This document shows positions 36,299 through 48,181 of a stretch of 64,000 bases of DNA, in pieces (the first letter of the stretch is position 1; each line of letters begins with the position of its first letter). Source of the stretch: Clusia tigrina (Eukaryota > Arthropoda > Insecta > Diptera > Clusiidae); contig OV050032.1 of NCBI GenBank assembly GCA_920105625.2, positions 116,482,542-116,546,541 on the forward strand, written 5' to 3'. Made by a program: the position numbers and the translations under genes. Under the pieces are notes generated by a model. The model saw nothing but the letters and a program-made list of their open reading frames with translations, was not told the DNA's origin and ran no database searches.

Positions 36299-39200
36299 TT
36301 ACAAGCATTTGTATGTTGCAAACTTTGATAGGTGTAGGACGTACCGTAAAGAAGTTAGGGGCGTTTGAAGTTTTATCAGTGTTTGATTTGGGACTCTAGG
36401 GTAGCATAGCTTTGAGCGATGGCTTAAATTGACAAGAGGCTCGAGTACTTCATTGTTACAAAATTTCAAGGTTTTATGACGCTCCAGTAAAAAGTTACAA
36501 GCATTTGTATGTTGCAAACTTTGATAGGTGTAGGACGTACCGTATAGAAGTTAGGGCCATTTGAAGTTTTATCAGTGTTTGATTTGGGACTCTAGGGTAG
36601 CATAGTTTTGAGCGATGGCGTAAATTGACAAGAGGCTCGAGTACTTTATTGTTACAAAATTTCAAGGTTTTATGATGCTCCAGTAAAAAGTTACAAGCAT
36701 TTGTATGTTGCAAACTTTGATAGGTGTAGGACGTACCGTATAGAAGTTAGGGGCGTTCAAAGTTTTATCAATGTTTGATTTGGGACTCTAGGGTAGCATA
36801 GTTTTGAGCGATAGCTTAAATTGACAAGAGGCTCGAGTACTTTATTGTTACAAAATTTCATGGTTTTATGACGCTCCAGTAAAAAGTTCCAAGCATTTGT
36901 ATGTTGCAAACTTTGATAGGTGTAGGACGTACCGTATAGAAGTTAGGGCCATATGAAATTTTATCAGTGTTTGATTTGGGACTCTAGGGTAGCATAGCTT
37001 TGAGCGATGGCTTAAATTGACAAGAGGCTCGAGTACTTTATTGTTACAAAATTTCCAGGTTTTATAACGCTCCAGTAAAAAGTTACAAGCATTTGAATGT
37101 TGCCAACTTTGGTAGGTGTAGGACGTACCGTAAAGAAGTTAGGGGCGTTTGAAGTTTTATCAGTGTTTGATTTAGGACTCTAGGGTAGCATAGCTTTGAG
37201 CGATGGCTTAAATTGACAAGAGGCTCGAGTACTTTATTGTTACAAACTTTCAAGGTTTTATGACGCTCCAGTAAAATGTTACAAGCATTTGTATGTTGCA
37301 AACTTTGATAGGTGTAGGACGTACCATATAGAAGTTAGGGGCGTTTGAAGTTTATCAGTGTTTCATTTGGGACTCAAGCGTAGCATAGCTTTGAGCGATA
37401 GCTTAAATTGACAAGAGGGTCGAGCACTTTATTGTTACAAAATTTCAAGGTATTATGACGCTCCATTAAAAAGTTACAAGCATTTGTATGTTGCAAACTT
37501 TGATAGGTGTAGGACGTACCGTATAGAAGTTAGGGCCATTTGAAGTTTTATCAGTGTTTGATTTGGGACTCAAGGGTAGCATAGCTTTGAGCGATAGCTT
37601 AAATTGACAAGAGGCTCGAGCACTTTATTGTTACAAAATTTCAAGGTTTTAGGACGCTCCAGTAAAAAGTTACAAGCATTTGAATGTTGCCAACTTTGAC
37701 AAGTGTAGGACGTACCGTATAGAAGTTAGGGGCGTTTGAAGTTTTATCAGTGTTTGATTTGGGACTCTAGGGTAGCATAGCTTTGAGCGATAACTTAAAT
37801 TGACAAGAGGCTCGAGTACTTTATGGTTACAAAATTTCAAGGTTTTATGACGCTCCAGTAAAAAGTTACAAGCATTTGTATGTTGCAAACTTTGATAGGT
37901 GTAGGACGTACCGTATAGAAGTTAGGGCCATTTGAAGTTTTATCAGTGTTTGATTTGGGACTCAAGGGTAGCATAGCTTTGAGCGATAGCTTAAATTGAC
38001 AAGAGGCTCGGGTACTTTATTGTTACAAAATTTCAAGTTTTTATGACGTTCCAGTAAAAAGTTACAAGCATTTGTATGTTGCAAACTTTGATCGGTGTAG
38101 GACGTACCGTATAGAAATTTGGGCCATTTGAAGTTTTATAAGTGTTTGATTTGGGACTCTAGGGTAGCATAGTTTTGAGCGATGGCGTAAATTGACAAGA
38201 GGCTCGAGTACTTTATTGTTACAAAATTTCAAGGTTTTATGACGCTCCAGTAAAAAGTTACAAACATTTGTATGTTGCAAACTTTGATAGGTGTAGGACG
38301 TACCGTATAGAAGTTAGGGCCATTTGAAGTTTTATCAGTGTTTGATTTGGGACTCAAGGGTAGCATAGCTTTGAGCGATAGCTTAAATTGACAAGAGGCT
38401 CGGGTACTTCATTGTTACAAAATTTCAAGGTTTTATGACGTTCCAGTAAAAAGTTACAAGCATTTGTATGTTGCAAACTTTGATCGGTGTAGGACGTACC
38501 GTATAGAAGTTTGGGCCATTTGAAGTTTTATAAGTGTTTGATTTGGGACTCTAGGGTAGCATAGTTTTGAGCGATGGCGTAAATTGACAAGAGGCTCGAG
38601 TACTTTATTGTTACAAAATTTCAAGGTTTTATGACGCTCCAGTAAATAGTTACAAGCATTTGTATGTTGCAAACTTTGATAGGTGTAGGACGTACCGTAT
38701 AGAAGTTAGGGCCATTTGAAGTTTTATCAGTGTTTGATTTGGGACTCTAGGGTAGCATAGTTTTGAGCGATAGCTTAAATTGACAAGAGGCTCGGGTACT
38801 TCGTTGTTACAAAATTTCAAGGTTTTATGACGCTCCAGTAAAAAGTTACAAGCATTTGTATGTTGCAAACTTTGTTAGGTGTAGGACGTACCGTAAAGAA
38901 GTTAGGGGCGTTTGAAGTTTTATCAGTGTTTGATTTGGGACTCTAGGGTAGCATAGCTTTGAGCGATGGCTTAAATTGACAAGAGGCTCGGGTACTTCAT
39001 TGTTACAAAATATCAAGGTTTTATGACGCTCCAGTAAAAAGTTACAAGCATTTGTATGTTGCAAACTTTGATAGGTGTAGGACGTACCGTAAAGAAGTTA
39101 GGGGCGTTTGAAGTTTTATCAGTGTTTGATTTGGGACTCTAGGGTAGCATAGCTTTGAGCGATGGCTTAAATTGACAAGAGGGTCGAGTACTTTATTTTT

Positions 39201-40191
39201 ACAAAATTTCAAGGTTTTATGACGCTCCAGTAAAAAGTTACAAGCATTTGAATGTTGCCAACTTTGATAGGTGTAGGACGTACCGTATAGAAGTTAGGGG
39301 CGTTTGAAGTTTTATCAGTGTTTGATTTGGGACTCTAGGGTAGCATAGTTTTGAGCGACAGCTTAAATTGACAAGAGGCTCGAGTACTCTATTGTTACAA
39401 AATTTCATGGTTTTATGACGCTCCAGTAAAAAGTTACAAGCATTTGTATGTTGCAAACTTTGATAGGTGTAGGACGTACCGTATAGAAGTTAGGGCCATA
39501 TGAAATTTTATCAGTGTTTGATTTGGGACTCTAGGGTAGCTTAGCTTTGAGCGATGGCTTAAATTGACAAGAGGCTCGAGTACTTTATTGTTACAAAATT
39601 TCAAGGTTTTATGACGCTCCAGTAAAAAGTTACAAGCATTTGAATGTTGCCAACTTTGGTAGGTGTAGGACGTACCGTAAAGAAGTTAGGGGCGTTTGAA
39701 GTTTTATCAGTGTTTGATATGGGACTCTAGGGTAGCATCGCTTTGAGCGATGGCTTAAATTGACAAGAGGCTCGAGTACTTTATTGTTACAAAATTTCTA
39801 GGGTTTATGACGCTCCAGTAAAATGTTACAAGCATTTGTATGTTGCAAACTTTGATAGGTGTAGGACGTACCGTATAGAAGTTAGGGGCGTGTGAAATTT
39901 TATCAGTGTTTGATTTGGGACTCAAGCGTAGCATAGCTTTGAGCGATAGCTTAAATTGACAAGAGGGTCGAGCACTTTATTGTTACAAAATTTCAAGGTT
40001 TTATGACGCTCCATTAAAAAGTTACAAGCATTTGTATGTTGCAAACTTTGATAGGTGTAGGACGTACCGTATAGAAGTTAGGGCCATTTGAAGTTTTATC
40101 AGTGTTTGATTTGGGACTCTAGGGTAGCATAGCTTTGAGCGATGGCTTAGTTTGACAAGAGGCTCGAGTACTTTATTGTTACAAAATTTCA
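34896..40191. repeat. Duplicated segment E, copy 2 (pairs with 16870-22165)
   Basis: This is the second copy of the 5.3-kb segment. It overlaps segment F, which shares even more private variants with 28270-31690, so part of this copy appears more closely related to that region than to the 17-22 kb copy. Confidence 0.85.
36303..39919. repeat. Duplicated segment F, copy 2 (pairs with 28270-31690)
   Basis: This is the longer copy, with one monomer more than its partner between about 37900 and 38250. Confidence 0.83.
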
Positions 40192-40199
40192 AGGTTTTA

Positions 40200-42550
40200 T
40201 GACGCTCCAGTAAAAAGTTACAAGCATTTGTATGTTGCAAACTTTGATAGGTGTAGGACGTACCGTATAGAAGTTAGGGGCGTTCGAAGTTTTATCAGTG
40301 TTTGATTTGGGACTCTAGGGTAGCATAGTTTTGAGCGATAGCTTAAATTGACAAGAGGCTCGAGTACTTTATTGTTACAAAATTTGATGGTTTTATGACG
40401 CTCCAGTAAAAAGTTCCAAGCATTTGTATGTTGCAAACTTTGATAGGTGTAGGACGTACCGTATAGAAGTTAGGGCCATATGAAATTGTATCAGTGTTTG
40501 ATTTGGGACTCTAGGGTAGCATAGCTTTGAGCGATGGCTTAAATTGACAAGAGGCTCGAGTACTTTATTGTTACAAAATTTCATGGTTTTATGACGCTCC
40601 AGTAAAATGTTACAAGCATTTGTATGTTGCAAACTTTGATAGGTGTAGGACGTACCGTATAGAAGTTAGGGGCGTTTGAAGTTTATCAGTGTTTGATTTG
40701 GGACTCAAGCGTAGCATAGCTTTGAGCGATAGCTTAAATTGACAAGAGGGTCGAGCACTTTATTGTTACAAAATTTCAAGGTTTTATGACGCTCCATTAA
40801 AAAGTTACAAGCATTTGTATGTTGCAAACTTTGATAGGTGTAGGACGTACCGTATAGAAGTTAGGGCCATTTGAAGTTTTATCAGTGTTTGATTTGGGAC
40901 TCTAGGGTAGCATAGCTTTGAGCGATGGCTTACATTGACACGAGGCTCGAGTACTTTATTGTTACAAAATTTCAAGGTTTTAGGACGCTCCAGTAAAAAG
41001 TTACAAGCATTTGAATGTTGCCAACTTTGACAAGTGTAGGACGTACCGTATAGAAGTTAGGGACGTTTGAAGTTTTATCAGTGTTTGATTTGGGACTCTA
41101 GGGTAGCATAGCTTTGAGCGATAACTTAAATTGACAAGAGGCTCGAGTACTTTATTGTAAAAAAATTTCAAGGTTTTATGACGCTCCAGTAAAAAGTTAC
41201 AAGCATTTGTATGTTGCAAACTTTGATAGGTGTAGGACGTACCGTATAGAAGTTAGGGCCATTTGAAGTTTTATCAGTGTTTGATTTGGGACTCAAGGGT
41301 GGCATAGCTTTGAGCGATAGCTTAAATTGACAAGAGGCTCGAGTACTTTATTGTTACAAAATTTCAAGGTTTTATGACGCTCCAGTAAAAAGTTACAAGC
41401 ATTTGAATGTTGCCAAATTTGAGAGGTGTAGGACGTACCGTATAGAAGTTAGGGGCGTTTGAAGTTTTATCAGTATTTAATTTGGGACTCTAGGGTAGCA
41501 TAGCTTTGGGCGATAACTTTAATTGACAAGAGGCTCGAGTACTTTATTGTTACAAAATTTCAAGGTTTTATGACGCTCCAGTAAAAAGTTACAAGCATTT
41601 GTATGTTGCAAACTTTGATAGGTGTAGGACGTACCGTATAGAAGTTACGGCCATTTGAAGTTTTATCAGTGTTTGATTTGGGACTCAAGGGTAGCATAGC
41701 TTTGAGCGATAGCTTAAATTGACAAGAGGCTCGAGTACTTTATTGTTACAAAATTTCAAGGTCTTATGACGCTCCAGTAAAAAGTTACAAACATTTGTAT
41801 GTTGCAAACTTTGATAGGTGTAGGACGTACCGAAAAGAAGTTAGGGGCGCTTGAAGTTTTATCAGTGTTTGATTTGGGACTCTAGGGTGGCATAGCTTTG
41901 AGCGATGGATTAAATTGAGAAGAGGCTCGAGTACTTTATTGTTACAAAATTACAATTTTTTATGACGCTCCAGTAAAAAGTTACAAGCATTTGTATGTTG
42001 CAAACTTTGATAGGTGTAGGACGTACCGTAAAGAAGTTAGGGCCATTTGAAGTTTTATCAGTGTTTGATTTGGGACTCAAGGGTAGCATAGCTTTGACCG
42101 ATAGCTTAAATTGACAAGAGGCTCGAGTACTTTATTGTTACAAAATTTCAAGGTTTTATGACGCTCCAGTAAAAAGTTACAAGCATTTGTATGTTGCAAA
42201 CTTTGATAGGTGTAGAACGTACCGTAAAGAAGTTAGGGGCGTTTGAAGTTTTATCAGTGTTTGATTTGGGACTCTAGGGTAGCATAGCTTTGAGCGATGG
42301 CTTAAATTGACAAGAGGCTCGAGTACTTTATTGTTACAAAATTTCAAGGTTTTTGGACGCTCCAGTAAAAAGTTACAAGCATTTGAATGTTGCCAACTTT
42401 GATAGGTGTAGGACGTACCGTAAAGAAGTTAGGGCCATTTGAAATTTTATCAGTGTTTGATTTGGGACTGAAGGGTAGCATAGCTTTGAGCGATAGCTTA
42501 AATTGGCAAGAGGCTCGAGTACTTTATTGTTACAAAAGTTCAAGGTTTTA
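40200..42550. repeat. 12-monomer unit, copy 1 of a direct tandem duplication
   Basis: The sequence from about 40200 to 42600 matches 42551 to about 44950 at offset 2351 bp, falling to 2348 after a 3-bp deletion in copy 2. Homology length and offset are the same, so the copies abut. Shared marks are GGGCGTTCGAAG with TTCCAAGC, the 1-bp deletion, TTTGAGAGGTG, GTATTTAATTTGG, GATGGATTAAATTGAG and GACTGAAGGG. Confidence 0.85.
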
Positions 42551-42930
42551 TGACGCTCCAGTAAAAAGTTACAAGCATTTGTATGTTGCAAACTTTGATA
42601 GGTGTAGGACGTACCGTATAGAAGTTAGGGGCGTTCGAAGTTTTATCAGTGTTTGATTTGGGACTCTAGGGTAGCATAGTTTTGAGCGATAGCTTAAATT
42701 GACAAGAGGCTCGAGTACTTTATTGTTACAAAATTTCATGGTTTTATGACGCTCCAGTAAAAAGTTCCAAGCATTTGTATGTTGCAAACTTTGATAGGTG
42801 TAGGACGTACCGTATAGAAGTTAGGGCCATATGAAATTTTATCAGTGTTTGATTTGGGACTCTAGGGTAGCATAGCTTTGAGCGATGGCTTAAATTGACA
42901 AGAGGCTCGAGTACTTTATTGTTACAAAAT
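41360..42930. repeat. Duplicated segment M, copy 1 (pairs with 46029-47600)
   Basis: The segment matches at offset 4669 bp (24 x 196 minus 35). The private variant ACAAAAGTTCAAGG is at about 42533 and 47202. Confidence 0.78.
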
Positions 42931-44950
42931 TTCATGGTTTTATGACGCTCCAGTAAAATGTTACAAGCATTTGTATGTTGCAAACTTTGATAGGTGTAGG
43001 ACGTACCGTATAGAAGTTAGGGGCGTTTGAAGTTTATCAGTGTTTGATTTGGGACTCAAGCGTAGCATAGCTTTGAGCGATAGCTTAAATTGACAAGAGG
43101 GTCGAGCACTTTATTGTTACAAAATTTCAAGGTTTTATGACGCTCCATTAAAAAGTTACAAGCATTTGTATGTTGCAAACTTTGATAGGTGTAGGACGTA
43201 CCGTATAGAAGTTAGGGCCATTTGAAGTTTTATCAGTGTTTGATTTGGGACTCTAGGGTAGCATAGCTTTGAGCGATGGCTTAGATTGACAAGAGGCTCG
43301 AGTACTTTATTGTTACAAAATTTCAAGGTTTTAGGACGCTCCAGTAAAAAGTTACAAACATTTGAATGTTGCCAACTTTGACAAGTGTAGGACGTACCGT
43401 ATAGAAGTTAGGGGCGTTTGAAGTTTTATCAGTGTTTGATTTGGGACTCTAGGGTAGCATAGCTTTGAGCGATAACTTAAATTGACAAGAGGCTCGAGTA
43501 CTTTATTGTTACAAAATTTCAAGGTTTTATGACGCTCCAGTAAAAAGTTACAAGCATTTGTATGTTGCAAACTTTGATAGGTGTAGGACGTACCGTATAG
43601 AAGTTAGGGCCATTTGAAGTTTTATCAGTGTTTGATTTGGGACTCAAGGGTAGCATAGCTTTGAGCGATAGTTTAAATTGACAAGAGGCTCGAGTACTTT
43701 ATTGTTACAAAATTTCAAGGTTTTATGACGCTCCAGTAAAAAGTTACAAGCATTTGAATGTTGCCAAATTTGAGAGGTGTAGGACGTACCGTATAGAAGT
43801 TAGGGGCGTTTGAAGTTTTATCAGTATTTAATTTGGGACTCTAGGGTAGCATAGCTTTGGGCGATAACTTTAATTGACAAGAGGCTCGAGTACTTTATTG
43901 TTACAAAATTTCAAGGTTTTATGACGCTCCAGTAAAAAGTTACAAGCATTTGTATGTTGCAAACTTTTATAGGTGTAGGACGTACCGTATAGAAGTTACG
44001 GATATTTGAAGTTTTATCAGTGTTTGATTTGGGACTCAAGGGTAGCATAGCTTTGAGCGATAGCTTAAATTGACAAGAGGCTCGAGTACTTTATTGTTAC
44101 AAAATTTCAAGGTTTTATGACGCTCCAGTAAAAAGTTACAAACATTTGTATGTTGCAAACTTTGATAGGTGTAGGACGTACCGAAAAGAAGTTAGGGGCG
44201 CTTGAAGTTTTATCAGTGTTTGATTTGGGACTCTAGGGTGGCATAGCTTTGAGCGATGGATTAAATTGAGAAGAGGCTCGAGTACTTTATTACAAAATTT
44301 CAATTTTTTATGACGCTCCAGTAAAAAGTTACAAGCATTTGTATGTTGCAAACTTTGATAGGTGTAGGACGTACCGTAAAGAAGTTAGGGCCATTTGAAG
44401 TTTTATCAGTGTTTGATTTGGGACTCAAGGGTAGCATAGCTTTGACCGATAGCTTAAATTGACAAGAGGCTCGAGTACTTTATTGTTACAAAATTTCAAG
44501 GTTTTATGACGCTCCAGTAAAAAGTTACAAGCATTTGTATGTTGCAAACTTTGATAGGTGTAGGACGTACCGTAAAGAAGTTAGGGGCGTTTGAAGTTTT
44601 ATCAGTGTTTGATTAGGGACTCTAGGGTAGCAGAGCTTTGAGCGATGGCTTAAATTGACAAGAGGCTCGAGTACTTTATTGTTACAAAATTTCATGGTTT
44701 TAGGACGCTCCAGTAAAAAGTTACAAGCATTTGAATGTTGCCAACTTTGATAGGTGTAGGACGTACCGTAAAGAAGTTAGGGCCATTTGAAATTTTATCA
44801 GTGTTTGATTTGGGACTGAAGGGTAGCATAGCTTTGAGCGATAGCTTAAATTGACAAGAGGCTCGAGTACTTTATTGTTACAAAATTTCAAGGTTTTATG
44901 ACGCTCCAGTAAAAAGTTACAAGCATTTGTATGTTGCAAACTTTGATAGG
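42551..44950. repeat. 12-monomer unit, copy 2 of a direct tandem duplication
   Basis: This is the second abutting copy. It differs by TTACGGATATTTG at about 43996 (TTACGGCC in copy 1), by GATAGTTTAAATT at about 43668 and by a 3-bp deletion at 44290. Confidence 0.85.
44286..44294. repeat. 3-bp deletion in a class K unit (first copy)
   Basis: CTTTATTACAAAAT replaces CTTTATTGTTACAAAAT, making a 193-bp monomer (44161-44353). Confidence 0.9.
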
Positions 44951-45675
44951 TGTAGGACGTACCATATAGAAGTTAGGGCCATATGAAATTTTATCAGTGT
45001 TTGATTTGGGACTCTAGGGTAGCATAGCTTTGAGCAATGGCTTAAATTGACAAGAGGCTCGAGTACTTTATTGTTACAAAATTTCCAGGTTTTATGACGC
45101 TCCAGTAAAAAGTTACAAGCATTTTAATGTTGCCAACTTTGGTAGGTGTAGAACGTACCGTAAAGAAGTTAGGGGCGTTTGAAGTTTTATCAGTGTTTGA
45201 TTTAGGACTCTAGGGTAGCATAGCTTTGAGCGATGGCTTAAATTGACAAGAGGCTCGAGTACTTTATTGTTACAAACTTTCAAGGTTTTATGACGCTCCA
45301 GTAAAATGTTACAAGCATTTGTATGTTGCAAACTTTGATAGGTGTAGGACGTACCGTATAGAAGTTAGGGGCGTTTGAAGTTTATCAGTGTTTGATTTGG
45401 GACTCAAGCGTAGCATAGCTTTGAGCGATAGCTTAAATTGACAAGAGGGTCGAGCACTTTATTGTTACAAAATTTCAAGGTTTTATGACGCTCCATTAAA
45501 AAGTTACAAGCATTTGTATGTTGCAAACTTTGATAGGTGTAGGACGTACCGTATAGAAGTTAGGGCCATTTGAAGTTTTATCAGTGTTTGATTTGGGACT
45601 CTAGGGTAGCATAGCTTTGAGCGATGGCTTAGATTGACAAGAGGCTCGAGTACTTTATTGTTACAAAATTTCAAG

Positions 45676-45685
45676 GTTTTTGAAT
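45676..45685. repeat. 30-bp deletion, first copy
   Basis: CAAGGTTTT runs straight into TGAATATTGCC; unit positions from ATGACGCTCC to AAGCATT are missing, with T-run microhomology at the joint. The open frame on the minus strand is altered at its end as a result. Confidence 0.92.
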
Positions 45686-46028
45686 ATTGCCAACTTTGAC
45701 AAGTGTAGGACGTACCGTATAGAAGTTAGGGGCGTTTGAAGTTTTATCAGTGTTTGATTTGGGACTCTAGGGTAGCATAGCTTTGAGCGATAACTTAAAT
45801 TGACAAGAGGCTCGAGTACTTTATTGTTACAAAATTTCAAAGTTTTATGACGCTCCAGTAAAAAGTTACAAGCATTTGTATGTTGCAAACTTTGATAGGT
45901 GTAGGACGTACCGTATAGAAGTTAGGGCCATTTGAAGTTTTATCAGTGTTTGATTTGGGACTCAAGGGTAGCATAGCTTTGAGCGATAGCTTAAATTGAC
46001 AAGAGGCTCGAGTACTTTATTGTTACAA

Positions 46029-47600
46029 AATTTCAAGGTTTTATGACGCTCCAGTAAAAAGTTACAAGCATTTGAATGTTGCCAAATTTGAGAGGTGTAG
46101 GACGTACCGTATAGAAGTTAGGGGCGTTTGAAGTTTTATCAGTGTTTAATTTGGGACTCTAGGGTAGCATAGCTTTGGGCGATAACTTTAATTGACAAGA
46201 GGCTCGAGTACTTTATTGTTACAAAATTTCAAGGTTTTATGACGCTCCAGTAAAAAGTTACAAGCATTTGTATGTTGCAAACTTTGATAGGTGTAGGACG
46301 TACCGTATAGAAGTTACGGCCATTTGAAGTTTTATCAGTGTTTGATTTGGGACTCAAGGGTAGCATAGCTTTGAGCGATAGCTTAAATTGACAAGAGGCT
46401 CGAGTACTTTATTGTTACAAAATTTCAAGGTCTTATGACGCTCCAGTAAAAAGTTACAAACATTTGTATGTTGCAAACTTTGATAGGTGTAGGACGTACC
46501 GAAAAGAAGTTAGGGGCGCTTGAAGTTTTATCAGTGTTTGATTTGGGACTCTAGGGTGGCATAGCTTTGAGCGATGGATTAAATTGAGAAGAGGCTCGAG
46601 TACTTTATTGTTACAAAATTACAATTTTTTATGACGCTCCAGTAAAAAGTTACAAGCATTTGTATGTTGCAAACTTTGATAGGTGTAGGACGTACCGTAA
46701 AGAAGTTAGGGCCATTTGAAGTTTTATCAGTGTTTGATTTGGGACTCAAGGGTAGCATAGCTTTGACCGATAGTTTAAATTGACAAGAGGCTCGAGTACT
46801 TTATTGTTACAAAATTTCAAGGTTTTATGACGCTCCAGTAAAAAGTTACAAGCATTTGTATGTTGCAAACTTTGATAGGTGTAGAACGTACCGTAAAGAA
46901 GTTAGGGGCGTTTGAAGTTTTATCAGTGTTTGATTTGGGACTCTAGGGTAGCATAGCTTTGAGCGATGGCTTAAATTGACAAGAGGCTCGAGTACTTTAT
47001 TGTTACAAAATTTCAAGGTTTTAGGACGCTCCAGTAAAAAGTTACAAGCATTTGAATGTTGCCAACTTTGATAGGTGTAGGACGTACCGTAAAGAAGTTA
47101 GGGCCATTTGAAATTTTATCAGTGTTTGATTTGGGACTGAAGGGTAGCATAGCTTTGAGCGATAGCTTAAATTGACAAGAGGCTCGAGTACTTTATTGTT
47201 ACAAAAGTTCAAGGTTTTATGACGCTCCAGTAAAAAGTTACAAGCATTTGTATGTTGCAAACTTTGATAGGTGTAGGACGTACCGTATAGAAGTTAGGGG
47301 CGTTCGAAGTTTTATCAGTGTTTGATTTGGGACTCTAGGGTAGCATAGTTTTGAGCGATAGCTTAAATTGACAAGAGGCTCGAGTACTTTATTGTTACAA
47401 AATTTCATGGTTTTATGACGCTCCAGTAAAAAGTTCCAAGCATTTGTATGTTGCAAACTTTGATAGGTGTAGGACGTACCGTATAGAAGTTAGGGCCATA
47501 TGAAATTTTATCAGTGTTTGATTTGGGACTCTAGGGTAGCATAGCTTTGAGCGATGGCTTAAATTGACAAGAGGCTCGAGTACTTTATTGTTACAAAATT
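46029..47600. repeat. Duplicated segment M, copy 2 (pairs with 41360-42930)
   Basis: This is the second copy; it overlaps the end of segment J copy 1, showing nested rounds of duplication. Confidence 0.78.
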
Positions 47601-48172
47601 TCAAGGTTTTATGACGCTCCAGTAAAAAGTTACAAGCATTTGAATGTTGCCAAATTTGAGAGGTGTAGGACGTACCGTATAGAAGTTAGGGGCGTTTGAA
47701 GTTTTATCAGTATTTAATTTGGGACTCTAGGGTAGCATAGCTTTGGGCGATAACTTTAATTGACAAGAGGCTCGAGTACTTTATTGTTACAAAATTTCAA
47801 GGTTTTATGACGCTCCAGTAAAAAGTTACAAGCATTTGTATGTTGCAAACTTTTATAGGTGTAGGACGTACCGTATAGAAGTTACGGCCATTTGAAGTTT
47901 TATCAGTGTTTGATTTGGGACTCAAGGGTAGCATAGCTTTGAGCGATAGCTTAAATTGACAAGAGGCTCGAGTACTTTATTGTTACAAAATTTCAAGGTT
48001 TTATGACGCTCCAGTAAAAAGTTACAAACATTTGTATGTTGCAAACTTTGATAGGTGTAGGACGTACCGAAAAGAAGTTAGGGGCGCTTGAAGTTTTATC
48101 AGTGTTTGATTTGGGACTCTAGGGTGGCATAGCTTTGAGCGATGGATTAAATTGAGAAGAGGCTCGAGTACT

Positions 48173-48181
48173 TTATTACAA
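48173..48181. repeat. 3-bp deletion in a class K unit (second copy)
   Basis: The same loss as at 44290, 3886 bp later, in the 193-bp unit 48047-48239. It is a shared derived mark of segment J. Confidence 0.9.

Larger units (their letters stand above)
17340..40200. repeat. Zone III of the array: 10-monomer higher-order repeats and long-distance duplications
   Basis: A 10-monomer sequence of variants recurs at 1959 bp (10 x 196 minus a 1-bp deletion), for example 17123 to 19082, 35149 to 37108 and 36103 to 38062. In + strand order a typical cycle contains a GTAAAGAAG/TTCATTG unit, a GAGCGATGGCG unit, a GGGCGTTCGAAG/TTCCAAGC unit, a GCCATATGAAATT unit, a GATTTAGGAC unit, the 1-bp deletion unit with CAAGCG, a CAAGGG unit ending TTTTAGGACGC, a GACAAGTG unit, a CTCGGGTACTTC unit and a GATCGGTG/TTTGGGCC unit. 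Parts of the zone depart from ten, with 9- and 12-monomer spacings. Confidence 0.75.
43690..47070. repeat. Duplicated segment J, copy 1 (pairs with 47576-50956), about 3.4 kb
   Basis: The segment matches at offset 3886 bp (20 x 196 minus 34, the sum of its 1-, 3- and 30-bp deletions). Shared marks include the 3-bp deletion, the 30-bp deletion, AACTTTTATAGG (about 43965 and 47851), GAGCAATGG and GTAGAACG. Confidence 0.85.

Noticed and set aside
40393..40632. 79-codon variants ending differently from the others (also 42744-42983)
   Set aside because: The substitution GTTACAAG to GTTCCAAG removes the usual TAA, so the frame runs a few codons into the next unit. It is not a distinct gene.
42387..42656. 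89-codon open frame on the + strand starting with ATG
   Set aside because: It exists only because the common AATTGACAAG became AATTGGCAAG in this unit, removing a TGA. The frame at 4347-4532 has the same cause and starts at GTG. Neither has coding features beyond the satellite.
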